DNA from: Roseomonas sp. OT10
GTDB lineage: Bacteria > Pseudomonadota > Alphaproteobacteria > Acetobacterales > Acetobacteraceae
Assembly (NCBI RefSeq): GCF_020991085.1
Contig: NZ_CP087719.1
Span: forward strand, 4,794,001-4,858,000
Length of the DNA: 64,000 bases
Reading direction: 5' to 3'
In this document: piece after piece, positions 53,769-62,718 of the stretch
Numbering within the stretch: position 1 is the first letter of the stretch
How the letters are laid out: every line of letters starts with the position of its first letter
Program-made: the position numbers and the translations under genes
Notes under the pieces: generated by a model
Databases searched by the model: none
The model's input: only the letters and a program-made list of their open reading frames with translations
Told to the model about the DNA's origin: nothing

Positions 53769-54506
53769 ATGGACAACCCCGGCTACGTCGCCCTCTCCCG
53801 GCTGGTGGCGCAGGCGCGCGCCACGGCGGTGACGGCGCACAACATGGCCAATGCGGACACGCCGGGCTTCCGCGCCGCCCGCCCGCTCTTCGCCGAGCAC
53901 CTGGACCGGCAGGCCAGGGTGTCGCAGCCGCCCTCGGGCCGCAACGTCGCCTTCGCCTGGGACCGCGCGACCTGGCGCGAGGACTCGCCCGGCCCGGTGC
54001 AGACCACCGGAAACCCGCTCGACCTCGCCATCACCGGCGACGGCTTCTTCGTGGTCGAGACGCCGCGCGGCGAGCGCTACACCCGCGCCGGGCGCTTCTC
54101 CCTCGGCCCCGACGGCAGCATCGTGGACGCGGAGGGCAACGCGCTGCTCAACCCCGGCGGCCAGCCGCTGCGGGTGGGCGCGGGCGACACGCGCCTGACC
54201 GTCTCCGGCACGGGCGTGCTGTCGAGCGAGAACGGCGAGATCGGCCGCATCCGCGTGGTGCGCTTCGCCGACCCGCAGAAGCTGACCGCCGAGGGCGACC
54301 GCGTCCTCGCCAGCAGCGAGGCGCCGGAGGAGATGGAGCGGCCGGCCATCGTGCAGGGCGCGGTGGAGGGCAGCAACGTCCGCCCCATCCTGGAGATGAC
54401 GCGCATGACCAACGAGCTGCGCGAGTTCCAGTTCGTCGCCCAGTTCGCCGAGCGCGAGGGCGAGCGCCTGCAATCCGCCGTCGAGCGCATCCTGCGCCGC
54501 CGCTGA
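53769..54506 (+). CDS. flgF: Flagellar basal-body rod protein FlgF
   Basis: A 245-residue rod protein. The N-terminus MDNPGYVALSRLVAQARATAV and the rod motif HNMANADTPGFRAARPLF are typical of FlgF/FlgG; LAITGDGFFVVETPRGERYTR and the C-terminal TRMTNELREFQFVAQF complete the picture. FlgF is part of the proximal rod. It is 29 bp before flgG and downstream of the sigma-54 promoter. Confidence 0.92.
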   Translation: MDNPGYVALSRLVAQARATAVTAHNMANADTPGFRAARPLFAEHLDRQARVSQPPSGRNVAFAWDRATWREDSPGPVQTTGNPLDLAITGDGFFVVETPRGERYTRAGRFSLGPDGSIVDAEGNALLNPGGQPLRVGAGDTRLTVSGTGVLSSENGEIGRIRVVRFADPQKLTAEGDRVLASSEAPEEMERPAIVQGAVEGSNVRPILEMTRMTNELREFQFVAQFAEREGERLQSAVERILRRR

Positions 54507-54535
54507 CCCGACCGCGAAGATAGAGGAACACCCGC

Positions 54536-55321
54536 ATGCGCTCGCTGTGGACGGCCGGCACGGGCATGATGGCCCAGCAGACCAATGTCGAGGTCATCTC
54601 CAACAACATCGCGAACATGAGCACGACGGGCTACAAGCGCCGCCGCGCCGAGTTCCAGGACCTGATCTACCAGAACATGCGCCGCGTCGGCTCGCAGAGC
54701 TCCGACACGGGCACGACGCTGCCCTCCGGCGCGCAGGTCGGCCTCGGCGTGCGCACGGCGGCGATCTACCGCATCCACGAGCAGGGCAACCTGAACCAGA
54801 CGGAGAACAAGTTCGACCTCGCCATCCGGGGCAACGGCTTCTTCCAAGTGCAGCTCCCTTCCGGCGAGGTGGCCTATACCCGCGACGGCACCTTCGGCCT
54901 CTCCGCCGAGGGCATGCTGGTCACGGCGGAAGGCTTCCCGGTCGCGCCGGGCATCACCATCCCGGCCAATGCGACGGACGTGACGATCAACGCCAATGGC
55001 GAGGTGCTGGCCAAGGTCGCGGGCCAGGAGCAGCCGCAGAATGTCGGCCAGATCCAGCTCGCCCTCTTCGCCAACGAGGCGGGGCTGGAGGCGACGGGCG
55101 ACAACATGCTGCTCGCGACCCCCTCCTCCGGCGCGGCGCAGCAGGCGGCCCCCGGGCAGCCCGGCTTCGGCAACGTGATGCAGGGCTTCGTGGAGACCTC
55201 CAACGTCAACGTGGTGCAGGAGATCACCAACCTCATCACCGCGCAGCGCGCCTATGAGATGAACTCCAAGGTCATCACCACCAGCGACGAGATGCTCTCG
55301 ACGCTGACACGGCTGAAGTGA
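54536..55321 (+). CDS. flgG: Flagellar distal rod protein FlgG
   Basis: A 261-residue rod protein starting MRSLWTAGTGMMAQQTNVEV, with the rod motif NNIANMSTTGYKRRRAEFQ, the FlgG-specific loop (QNMRRVGSQSSDTGTTLPSG, about 45-64), IRGNGFFQVQLPSGEVAYTR and the C-terminal NLITAQRAYEMNSKVI. It is the major subunit of the distal rod. Length agrees with the family (260-262). Confidence 0.97.
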   Translation: MRSLWTAGTGMMAQQTNVEVISNNIANMSTTGYKRRRAEFQDLIYQNMRRVGSQSSDTGTTLPSGAQVGLGVRTAAIYRIHEQGNLNQTENKFDLAIRGNGFFQVQLPSGEVAYTRDGTFGLSAEGMLVTAEGFPVAPGITIPANATDVTINANGEVLAKVAGQEQPQNVGQIQLALFANEAGLEATGDNMLLATPSSGAAQQAAPGQPGFGNVMQGFVETSNVNVVQEITNLITAQRAYEMNSKVITTSDEMLSTLTRLK

Positions 55322-55333
55322 GGGGAGGGGGCC

Positions 55334-56263
55334 ATGATCCGCCTGCTCGCCCTGCTCGCCCTGCTGCTGCCCGCCGCGGCCCGGGCGCAGCCCGGGACGG
55401 ACCTCGCCAGCCTGCGCCCGCAGGTGGTGGTGGAGGAGGAGACGATCCGCCTCGGCGACCTGTTCGACGAGGCCGGCCCCGCCGCCGCGCGCGGGGTCGG
55501 CCCCGCCCCCGCCCCCGGCCGCCGCCTGCTGATCGAGACGCCGCAGCTCCTCGCCATCGCCCGCGCGCACGGCATCGCCTGGCGGCCGCTCTCCGCCAAC
55601 GAGCGCGTGGTGGTGGAGCGCCCGGGCCGGGCGCTGACGCGGGAGGAGTGGCACGAGCCGCTGCGCGACGCGTTGCTCGCCCTAGGCATGGACCCGCAGG
55701 CGGAGCTGGAGCTGCCGGGCTTCTCACCGCCCATGGTCCCGCCCGCCGGCGTGCCGCAGGTGAGCGTCGAGCAGCCCAGCCTCGGCGGCAACCGCTTCGG
55801 CGCCACGCTGGTGGTGTTGGCGGACGGCATGCCGGTGCTGCGGATGCGCGTCTCCGGCCGCGCCTCGGCCACCGTGGCGGTGGCGCTCGCGACGCGCCGG
55901 ATGGCGATCGGGGAGGTGGTGCGGCCCGGCGACGTGCGGGTGCAGCGGCTGCGCGCCGAGCGGGTGCGCCCCGGCTTGGCGGGCGATCCGTCGCAGGTGG
56001 TGGGGCAGCAGTTGCGCCGGCCGCTGGGCGAGGGGCTGCCCTTCGCGCTGAACGACCTCGGCACGCCCGCGGTGGTGGAGCGCAACAGCACCGTCACCAT
56101 GCTGATGGAGGCGGGCGGGCTGGCGCTGACCGCCCAGGGGCGCGCGCTGGACTCCGCGCCGCGCGGCGGGGTGGTGAACGTGATGAACCTGTCCTCCCGC
56201 CAGGTCGTGGAGGCGCAGGCGATCGGCCCGGGCCGGGTCCGCGTTGGCCCCTCTCCCCGCTGA
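55334..56263 (+). CDS. flgA: Flagellar P-ring assembly chaperone FlgA
   Basis: A 309-residue periplasmic protein with a signal peptide (LLALLALLLPAAARAQP) and the C-terminal SAF domain with ATRRMAIGEVVRPGDVRVQRL and LRRPLGEGLPFALNDLGTPAVV, ending in the beta-clip region SSRQVVEAQAIGPGRV. FlgA helps polymerise the P-ring (FlgI). Order flgF-flgG-flgA-flgH is the common alphaproteobacterial one. Confidence 0.92.
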   Translation: MIRLLALLALLLPAAARAQPGTDLASLRPQVVVEEETIRLGDLFDEAGPAAARGVGPAPAPGRRLLIETPQLLAIARAHGIAWRPLSANERVVVERPGRALTREEWHEPLRDALLALGMDPQAELELPGFSPPMVPPAGVPQVSVEQPSLGGNRFGATLVVLADGMPVLRMRVSGRASATVAVALATRRMAIGEVVRPGDVRVQRLRAERVRPGLAGDPSQVVGQQLRRPLGEGLPFALNDLGTPAVVERNSTVTMLMEAGGLALTAQGRALDSAPRGGVVNVMNLSSRQVVEAQAIGPGRVRVGPSPR

Positions 56264-56277
56264 ACGGAGCCCCCGCC

Positions 56278-57018
56278 ATGCGACGCGCCCTGCTGCTCCT
56301 GCCCCTCGCCGCGCTGCTGTCCGGCTGCGGTTCCGCCGAGCGCCTGACCCGGGTCGGCCGCGCGCCGGAGATGGCGGCGGTGGCGGATCCGACCCGCGAC
56401 CCGGACTGGCGGCCGGTGACCATGCCCACCCCCGCCCCGCACGATGCCAGCACCCTGTCCGCCAACAGCCTGTGGCGGCCGGGCAGCCGCACCTTCCTGC
56501 GCGACAGCCGCGCGGCCTCCGTGGGCGACCTGGTGACGGTGCTGGTCTCCATCCAGGACCAGGCGCAGCTGCAGAACGAGACGGAGCGTTCCCGCGACAA
56601 CAGCGAGAACCTGGGCATCCCGCGGCTGCTCGGACTCGACGCCTCCTACGCCCGGTTCTTCCCGAACGGGGTCGATCCCAGCTCCCTGGTCTCGGCCAGC
56701 TCCCGCAACAGCAGCACGGGTGCCGGCACGGTGAAGCGGAACGAGACGGTGACGCTGCGCGTGGCCGCCACGGTGACGCAGCAGCTGCCGAACGGGAACC
56801 TCGTCATCACCGGCCGGCAGCAGGTGCGCGTGAACCACGAGATGCGGGATCTGGCGATCGGCGGCGTGATCCGGCCGCAGGACATCGCCTCGGACAACAC
56901 CATCAGGCACGACCGGCTGGCGGAGGCACGGATCGCCTATGGCGGCCGCGGGACGCTCAGCGACGTGCAGCAGCCGCGCTACGGGCAGCAGATCCTGGAC
57001 GCGATCCTGCCCTTCTGA
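56278..57018 (+). CDS. flgH: Flagellar L-ring lipoprotein FlgH
   Basis: A 246-residue lipoprotein. The signal ends with the lipobox LLSGC (Cys17 lipidated). Family landmarks: NSLWRPGSRTFLRDSRAASV, VGDLVTVLVSIQDQAQLQNET and ITGRQQVRVNHEMRDL with IRPQDIASDNT near the C-terminus. FlgH forms the outer-membrane L-ring. Last gene of the operon here; flgI is not present. Confidence 0.96.
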   Translation: MRRALLLLPLAALLSGCGSAERLTRVGRAPEMAAVADPTRDPDWRPVTMPTPAPHDASTLSANSLWRPGSRTFLRDSRAASVGDLVTVLVSIQDQAQLQNETERSRDNSENLGIPRLLGLDASYARFFPNGVDPSSLVSASSRNSSTGAGTVKRNETVTLRVAATVTQQLPNGNLVITGRQQVRVNHEMRDLAIGGVIRPQDIASDNTIRHDRLAEARIAYGGRGTLSDVQQPRYGQQILDAILPF

Positions 57019-57043
57019 TCGGGTCCTTTCTGATCAAGAAACG

Positions 57044-57074
57044 AAAAAGGCGCCCGGGCCTTCGCCCGGGCGCC
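57044..57074 (-). terminator. Intrinsic terminator of csbD
   Basis: On the minus strand GGCGCCCGGG, loop CGAAGG, CCCGGGCGCC is followed by TTTTTCG: a strong ten-base stem with a T5 tract, placed 22 bp after the csbD stop. On the plus strand it is preceded by A5 and could serve flgH less well. Confidence 0.9.
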
Positions 57075-57096
57075 CATCGCCATGATCCGTCGTGGA

Positions 57097-57285
57097 TCAG
57101 GGCTTGTTCATCGCATCTCGCGCGGAGTCCTTGGCGCTGCCGACGGCGTTCTGGACCTTGCCCTCGACCTTGTCGGCCTTGCCCTCCGCCTCGAGCTTGG
57201 CATCGCCGGTCACCTTGCCGGCCGCTTCCTTCACGGCGCCCTTGGTCTGCTTCCAGGCGCCTTCGACGCGATCGCTGTCCACCAT
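57097..57285 (-). CDS. CsbD family stress protein
   Basis: A 62-residue hydrophilic protein with the CsbD pattern: MVDSDRVEGAWKQTKGAV, KEAAGKVTGDAKLEAEGKAD, KVEGKVQNAVGSAKD. These small helical proteins accumulate in general stress; the molecular role is unknown. A GAGGGAGA site precedes the ATG, and an EcfG-like promoter lies 32-56 bp upstream. Convergent with flgH, with a clear terminator. Confidence 0.93.
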   Translation of the reverse strand: MVDSDRVEGAWKQTKGAVKEAAGKVTGDAKLEAEGKADKVEGKVQNAVGSAKDSARDAMNKP

Positions 57286-57316
57286 GTCATGTCTCCCTCA
57301 GAGGGTGTGCGGGAAT

Positions 57317-57341
57317 AACGGGCTGCCGCGCGTCGGGTTGC
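57317..57341 (-). promoter_or_regulatory. EcfG-like (general stress sigma) promoter before csbD
   Basis: On the minus strand GCAAC, 16 bases, CGTT resembles the alphaproteobacterial EcfG consensus GGAAC-N16/17-CGTT with one mismatch (GCAAC). It is suitably placed upstream of csbD, a typical EcfG-dependent gene class. With such short elements in GC-rich DNA, chance matches are possible. Confidence 0.45.
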
Positions 57342-57381
57342 GGGGCTGGTCAGAAGGCCGGGGCGGCGCCAGATGCGGGGG

Positions 57382-58116
57382 ATGTGCGGGCGATACTTCC
57401 TTGTCGACGATCCGGCCGGGCTCCGGACCTTCTACGGCTGCGACCACGATACGCCGAACCACCCCGCCAGTTGGAACGTCGCGCCCACCCAGGACAGCCT
57501 CGTGGTGCGCCGCCATCCGGAAACCGGGGCGCGCCATCTCGGCCTCCTCCGCTGGGGGCTGGTGCCACGCTGGGCGAAGGACGACAGCGGCGGCGCGAGG
57601 CTGATGAACGCCCGCGCCGACGGGGTGGCGGACAAGCCCTCCTTCCGCGACGCCTTCGCCCGCCGCCGCTGCCTCGTCCCGGCCAGCGGCTTCTACGAAT
57701 GGCGGCAGGAGGGCGCCGGGCCGAAGCAGCCCTACGCCATCGCGCTGCGGTCCGGCGAGCCGATGACGCTGGCCGGGCTGTGGGAGGGCTGGAAGCGCCC
57801 GGACGGGACGTGGCTGCGCACCTATACCATTGTCACCACCGACGCGAACGCGCTGATGCAGCCGCTGCACCACCGCATGCCGGTGATCCTGCCGCGCGAT
57901 GCCTGGGCCGCCTGGCTCGGCGAGGAGGAGGCCGGGCGTGACGCGCTGCTCGATCTGCTGCGCCCCTTCCCGCAGGAGGCGCTGCGTATCTGGCCGGTGG
58001 ACAAGCGCGTGAACCGGTTCAGCGAGAACGACGCCGAACTGCTGCGTCGCGCCGAGGCCGCCGACCCGCCGGCAGGGCTGGACGACCCGCCCGAGGCCTG
58101 CCGCCGCCCGGGGTGA
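57382..58116 (+). CDS. SRAP-family protein (YedK/HMCES), abasic-site sensor
   Basis: A 244-residue SOS-response-associated protein that crosslinks to abasic sites in single-stranded DNA. The active Cys must be residue 2 after Met removal, giving MCGRY at 57382, so this ATG is chosen rather than ATG 57373 (MRGMCGRY). Other sites are WNVAPTQ (Asn), LRWGLVPRW, MNARADGV, SGFYEW (Glu), and HHRMPVIL (His). Divergent from csbD; convergent with nfeD at the other side. Confidence 0.92.
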   Translation: MCGRYFLVDDPAGLRTFYGCDHDTPNHPASWNVAPTQDSLVVRRHPETGARHLGLLRWGLVPRWAKDDSGGARLMNARADGVADKPSFRDAFARRRCLVPASGFYEWRQEGAGPKQPYAIALRSGEPMTLAGLWEGWKRPDGTWLRTYTIVTTDANALMQPLHHRMPVILPRDAWAAWLGEEEAGRDALLDLLRPFPQEALRIWPVDKRVNRFSENDAELLRRAEAADPPAGLDDPPEACRRPG

Positions 58117-58176
58117 GCGCCGGCCCCGGAACGCGCCCTGGAAGCCGCCCCGGAAACCGTTGGGGGCAGGGGCCCC

Positions 58177-58608
58177 TCAGCCCGCCTCCTCCGGGCGGAC
58201 CACCAGCACCAGCCCGTCCACGGCCTGCACCCGCACGGGCGTCCCGGGTGGCGGCATCGGGCCATGGCCGGAGAGCCGCGCCGGCCAGTCCGAATCGCCC
58301 ACGCGCACCCTTGGCCTGCCGGCATCGGGCGGCAGCAGGATGCCGCTGCGCCCGGCCAGGCCGGAGGCCGGGGTGTTGAGCGTGGAGGCGGGGCGCCGGC
58401 GGTGCCGGCGGACCGCCACGGCGATGCTGGCCGCCAGCAGCAGCAGGAAGATCGTCACCGTCACGCCGAAGGACGGGTCGAGGCCGAGCACCACCAGCCC
58501 CGTTCCGGCCGCGGCCAGCCCGATCCAGAGCAGGTAGGCCCCGGGCAGCAGCAGCTCGCTGACCAGGAGCAGCAGCCCGGCCAGGATCCAGATCACGCCT
58601 GCCCCCAT
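58177..58608 (-). CDS. NfeD-like membrane protein
   Basis: A 143-residue protein with two to three transmembrane helices (VIWILAGLLLLVSELLLPG at the start and GVTVTIFLLLLAASIAVAV) and a small OB-fold C-terminal domain (SDWPARLSGHGPMPPGTPV-like stretch ending LVLVVRPEEAG). This is the short NfeD form that partners with an SPFH/stomatin protein. Its start overlaps the end of the SPFH gene by 16 bp, so the pair is one operon and probably forms a membrane microdomain complex. Confidence 0.88.
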   Translation of the reverse strand: MGAGVIWILAGLLLLVSELLLPGAYLLWIGLAAAGTGLVVLGLDPSFGVTVTIFLLLLAASIAVAVRRHRRRPASTLNTPASGLAGRSGILLPPDAGRPRVRVGDSDWPARLSGHGPMPPPGTPVRVQAVDGLVLVVRPEEAG

Positions 58609-59603
58609 GGCCCCGCCCCGCTTTCCGGCACCGGGCCGCGCGGCGGCTCCCGCCGCGGCGGCGCGGGGGTGGCCGGTCCGATCGGCCCGCCGGGGCCGCG
58701 CAGCAGCTCCAGCGCCCCGGTGACGCTGCCGGCCAGGGCGGCGGATTCCATCGGCACCACCACCAGCCGCGAGGCCGGGTTGGCCGCCAGGTCGCGGAAG
58801 GCGGCGACGTACTTGTCGGCGATGAAGTAGCGCAGCGCCTCCTGCCCCGCGCCGGCGGCAGCCTCGGCCACCATCCGGGTCGCGGCCGCCTCCGCCTGGG
58901 CCAGGGTCTCGCGCGCCTCGGCGTCGCGCCGGGCGGCCTCCAGCCGGCCCTCCGCCTCCAGAACCTGGGCCGACTTCTCGCCCTCGGCGCGCTTCACCGC
59001 CGCCTCCCGCTCGCCCTCGGCGCGGGCGACGGTGGCGCGGCGCTCCCGCTCGGCCGTCATCTGCAGGTTCATGGCGCGGATCAGGTTCTCCGGCGGCTCG
59101 ATCTTGCGGATCTCGACGCGGCTGACCTTCACCCCCCAGGGATCGGTCGCCCCGTCCAGGATGGTGAGCAGGGAGGAGTTGATCCGGTCGCGCGAGGAGA
59201 GCGTCTGGTCCAGGTCCATCTCGCCGATCACGGCGCGGATGTTGGTCATGGCCAGCGCCGTCAGCGCCATGGTCAGGTTCTGCACCTGATAGGCCGCCTT
59301 GGCGGGGTCCATGACCCGGTAATAGACGATGCCGTCCACCGTGACGGTCGCGTTGTCCTTGGTGATGACCGCCTGCTCGGGGATGTCCAGCACCACCTCC
59401 TGCACGTTCAGCCGGTGGCCGATGCCGTCGATGAAGGGGATGATGAAGTTCAGCCCCGGCGACAGCAGCCGGGTGAAGGCCCCGAAGCGCTCCACCGTCC
59501 AGACCTGCCCCTGCGGCACGGTGCGGATGCCCTTGAAGGCCGTCAGCACGGCCAGAAGCAGGATAACGACCAGGATGATGGTCGTGCCGGTCAGGCCATC
59601 CAT
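58593..59603 (-). CDS. SPFH/band 7 (stomatin-like slipin) protein
   Basis: A 336-residue membrane-anchored protein: one N-terminal helix (TTIILVVILLLAVLTAF, about 7-23), then the SPFH domain (VPQGQVWTVERFGAFTRLLS, LDIPEQAVITKDNATVTVDG), and a long coiled coil rich in AEGE/REAA repeats (about 190-260). Slipins organise membrane microdomains and work with NfeD, which follows. A proline-rich tail is at the C-terminus. ATG 59603 gives MDGLTGTTI. Confidence 0.93.
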   Translation of the reverse strand: MDGLTGTTIILVVILLLAVLTAFKGIRTVPQGQVWTVERFGAFTRLLSPGLNFIIPFIDGIGHRLNVQEVVLDIPEQAVITKDNATVTVDGIVYYRVMDPAKAAYQVQNLTMALTALAMTNIRAVIGEMDLDQTLSSRDRINSSLLTILDGATDPWGVKVSRVEIRKIEPPENLIRAMNLQMTAERERRATVARAEGEREAAVKRAEGEKSAQVLEAEGRLEAARRDAEARETLAQAEAAATRMVAEAAAGAGQEALRYFIADKYVAAFRDLAANPASRLVVVPMESAALAGSVTGALELLRGPGGPIGPATPAPPRREPPRGPVPESGAGPWGQA

Positions 59604-59763
59604 GGCGTAGCACCTCCGCGGGAGATTCGATCCTGAAACGTGATGGCCCGGTGGCGCGGCGGCCGGAAGCCCCTTTCGGAGGCCACGGGCCAGTCGGAAG
59701 CGCATGGCGCGCCGCCGTGGCCTGCCGGCGCCCGGACGGCGCTTGGCGACGCCCGGACCGGCC

Positions 59764-59787
59764 GCCTGTTGCACGGAGGCAACAGGC
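59764..59787 (+). repeat. Nine-base inverted repeat in the slipin/exbB intergenic region
   Basis: GCCTGTTGC, six-base loop ACGGAG, GCAACAGGC. It lies in a 272-bp stretch (59604-59875) with no recognisable gene, upstream of the exbB operon. It has no T-run. It could be a weak terminator or a repressor site. Confidence 0.5.
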
Positions 59788-59843
59788 TTGGTGGCGCGGG
59801 GGCCGGGCAGGGGGCATTCCGGCCACCCGCCCTGAGCCTCTAT

Positions 59844-59858
59844 TGCCTCTCATTCTCA
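59844..59858 (-). promoter_or_regulatory. Weak Fur-box-like sequence upstream of the TonB-system operon
   Basis: On the minus strand TGAGAATGAGAGGCA matches the classical Fur half-site TGAGAATGA well and the other half poorly. A related string, TGAGAATGCGAGTTA, occurs at 60542-60556 just before exbB. Iron control of exbB-exbD-tonB would be normal, but alphaproteobacterial iron regulators often use other sites, so this is tentative. Confidence 0.3.
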
Positions 59859-59875
59859 GACGACGTTACAGCCCC

Positions 59876-60544
59876 ATGACCCAAGGAGAGTCTCATCCTC
59901 CTGCCCGGATGCGGGATCGCTGCGCCCCGCCTTGCCCGCCCGGGCCGGCGGGGCTTGCCATGCCGGGCCCGGCTCCCGGCACCGACCACCACCGGCCGCC
60001 CCCGGCGGCCCACGATCTGAGGAGGACCCTGCCCCTGCCCCGTCTCCCCGCCCCCCTTCGCGCCACCCTGGCAGGCCTCGGCCTGCTCGCCTCGGTCCAG
60101 TTGGCTGCGGCCCAGACGGCGGCGGCCCAGACGACGGCTGCTCAGACGACGGCGGCGCAACCCCCCACCCTCGCCGCCGGCCAGATCGGGCTGGAACTGA
60201 ACCGGCTGGAACCGCAGCCCAGCCTGGGTGCGGGCGGCGGCTGCCGCGCTTGGCTGCTGCTGCGCAACCCAGGCGAGGAGGCGGTGGATCCGCTGCGCCT
60301 CGATCTGCTGATCTTCGGCAAGGACGGGGTGATCGCCCGCCGCCTGGCCCTGGATGTCGGCCCCCTGCCGGCGAGCAAGACCCTGGCCCGGATCTTTGAC
60401 CTCTCGGCCCTGCCCTGCGACCAGATCGGGTCCCTGCTGCTGAACGACCTGCTGGCCTGCGGCCCCGCGCCGGAGGGCCGCACCGCATGCCTGCCCCGCA
60501 TCAACACCTCGTCGCGGGTGGCGGGAGTCGGTTTCGATAAGTGA
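59876..60544 (+). CDS. Exported protein of unknown function before exbB
   Basis: The mature part is about 130 residues with VDPLRLDLLIFGKDGVIARR and CDQIGSLLLNDLLACG, four or so cysteines, and no family that I recognise. It is preceded by a good Sec signal (TLAGLGLLASVQLAAAQ) and a repeated TAAAQTTAAQ stretch. The start is unclear: ATG 59876 gives a 222-residue precursor; a CTG at about 60029, right after GAGGAGGA, would give a normal-length signal peptide. It ends 22 bp before exbB, so it probably belongs to the TonB-system operon. Confidence 0.6.
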   Translation: MTQGESHPPARMRDRCAPPCPPGPAGLAMPGPAPGTDHHRPPPAAHDLRRTLPLPRLPAPLRATLAGLGLLASVQLAAAQTAAAQTTAAQTTAAQPPTLAAGQIGLELNRLEPQPSLGAGGGCRAWLLLRNPGEEAVDPLRLDLLIFGKDGVIARRLALDVGPLPASKTLARIFDLSALPCDQIGSLLLNDLLACGPAPEGRTACLPRINTSSRVAGVGFDK

Positions 60545-60566
60545 GAATGCGAGTTAGAATGAACTC

Positions 60567-61262
60567 ATGAACCCGGTGCCTGCTGAAGCCGTTCACGACC
60601 TCTCCATGCTCGGCCTGTTCCTGCAGGCCGACATCGTCGTGAAATCGGTGATGATCCTGCTGATCCTGGCCTCCGTCGCCTGCTGGGCCATCATGGTGGA
60701 GAAGGTCATCACCCTGGGCCGGCTGCGCCGCGAGATCCGTCGCTTCGCCGAGGCCGTGCATGCCGGCGGCACCACCACCGGCCCGCAGGGCGAGGGGCTC
60801 GCCGCCCGGGTCCTGCGCGCCGGGGTGCGCGAATGGCGCGAGGGCCGCGACCATTCCGAGAGCCGCGGCGAGTACCGCCAGCGCATCGAGCATGCGATGC
60901 GCGCCGCCGTCGGCGCGACGCTGCGCAGGGCGGAGCCCGGCCTGCCCGTCCTGGCGACGACCGGCTCCGTCTCCCCCTTCGTCGGGCTGTTCGGGACCGT
61001 CTGGGGCATCATGAACAGCTTCACCGGCATCGCGCAGAGCAACGACACCTCGCTGGCCGTGGTCGCCCCCGGCATCGCCGAGGCGCTCTTCGCCACGGCC
61101 ATCGGCCTGGCCGCCGCGATTCCCGCCGTGCTCGCCTACAACCGCTTCACCGTCGCCCTGTCGCGCCTGCGCGCCGAGGGCAACGCCGCCGCCGGCGAGC
61201 TCGCCGCGGCGCTGGTCAAGCGCTCGCCCGTCAGCGGCGCGGCCGCCCCGGCGGCGGAGTAG
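60567..61262 (+). CDS. exbB: ExbB/TolQ-type proton channel protein
   Basis: A 231-residue MotA/TolQ/ExbB family protein with three transmembrane helices: about 18-40 (FLQADIVVKSVMILLILASV), about 135-155 (TGSVSPFVGLFGTVWGIMNS) and about 172-195 (ALFATAIGLAAAIPAVLAYN). The GLFGTVWGIM and ATAIGLAAAIPAV motifs are characteristic. With ExbD it uses the proton gradient to energise TonB. The 5-gene Tol-Pal cluster is not present; followed directly by exbD and a TonB, so ExbB rather than TolQ. Confidence 0.88.
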   Translation: MNPVPAEAVHDLSMLGLFLQADIVVKSVMILLILASVACWAIMVEKVITLGRLRREIRRFAEAVHAGGTTTGPQGEGLAARVLRAGVREWREGRDHSESRGEYRQRIEHAMRAAVGATLRRAEPGLPVLATTGSVSPFVGLFGTVWGIMNSFTGIAQSNDTSLAVVAPGIAEALFATAIGLAAAIPAVLAYNRFTVALSRLRAEGNAAAGELAAALVKRSPVSGAAAPAAE

Positions 61263-61267
61263 GCGCC

Positions 61268-61729
<462 letters not shown>

Positions 61730-61740
61730 ACCGGGACGCC

Positions 61741-62718
61741 ATGTCCGGCCGCGCCCGCGCCATCGGCTGGGGCGTCTCCGTGCTGCTGCACGGGGCGGCC
61801 GCCGGCGCCCTGTTCCTGCCCCCACCTCCGGCCGATCCGGTGGCGGAGGAGATGCCGGTCGAGATCGCCGCCGCACCCGCGGCCGAGGCCGCCACGCCGG
61901 CGGATGCGGCCCCGGTGGCGGAGGAGGTGGCCGCCGCCGCGGCGCCGGCGACGACCAGCGCCGCCGAGCCGCCGCCCCCGGTCCAGCCGGCGCAGCCCCC
62001 GCCGCCGGTGCAGACGGCGGAGCCGCCCCCCATGCAGCGGACCGAGCCGCCGCCCCCCGTCCAGACGGCGGAGCCCCCGCCCCCGGTGCAGCCGGTCGAA
62101 CCGCCCCCGCTGGCGCCGCCCCCGCCGCCCGACACGGTTGCCGCGGTCGAGCCGCCGCCGCCGGAGCCCACCCCGGAGCCCGAGCCGGAGATGGCCGAGG
62201 CGCTGGAGCCGTTGCCCCCGCCGCCCCCCGCGCCCCCGCCACCCCCGCCGCCGCCGCGCCCGGCCCCCACGCCGCCGCCCCGCCCCGCGCCACCCCGGCC
62301 GGCCCCGCCGCGCCCCGCCCCGCCGGTTGCCGCCGCACCAGAGGCGCCCGCCGCCTCGCCGGCACCCCAGGCCCCCGTCGCCGCGGCGCCGGCGCCGCGC
62401 CGTGCCGCCTCGGGCAGCCTGGCCTCCGCCCCGCCCAGCTGGACCTCGGCCATCGCGGCCGCCCTGCGGCGGGCCCAGTTCTATCCGCTGAGCGCCCGCC
62501 AGCGCCGGGCCGAGGGCATCGCCCAGGTCACCTTCGTGATGCGGCGCGACGGCGAGCTGGTCTCCGCCCGCCTGGCACGCTCCAGCGGCGACGAGGAACT
62601 GGACAGCGCCGCGGTCAACACCGTGCAGCGCGCCTCGCTGCCCGGCGTCCCGGCCGAGGTGGATGGCGACCCGATCACCCTGACCGTGCCGATCCGCTTC
62701 TCCCTGACCCAGCGCTGA
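61741..62718 (+). CDS. tonB: Energy transducer TonB
   Basis: A 325-residue protein: one short membrane helix near the start (IGWGVSVLLHGAAAGALFL, with the SxxxH-type His), a very long Pro/Ala/Glu-rich spacer of about 190 residues (PPPPVQ repeats), and the C-terminal TonB domain with FYPLSARQRRAEGIAQVTF, ARSSGDEELDSAAV and ITLTVPIRFSL. It transmits energy to outer-membrane receptors. It is the last gene of the operon; no TonB-dependent receptor is adjacent. Confidence 0.92.
   Translation: MSGRARAIGWGVSVLLHGAAAGALFLPPPPADPVAEEMPVEIAAAPAAEAATPADAAPVAEEVAAAAAPATTSAAEPPPPVQPAQPPPPVQTAEPPPMQRTEPPPPVQTAEPPPPVQPVEPPPLAPPPPPDTVAAVEPPPPEPTPEPEPEMAEALEPLPPPPPAPPPPPPPPRPAPTPPPRPAPPRPAPPRPAPPVAAAPEAPAASPAPQAPVAAAPAPRRAASGSLASAPPSWTSAIAAALRRAQFYPLSARQRRAEGIAQVTFVMRRDGELVSARLARSSGDEELDSAAVNTVQRASLPGVPAEVDGDPITLTVPIRFSLTQR

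Noticed and set aside
57373-57381. ATG 57373 as start of the SRAP protein
   Set aside because: The catalytic cysteine must follow the initiator Met, which requires ATG 57382.
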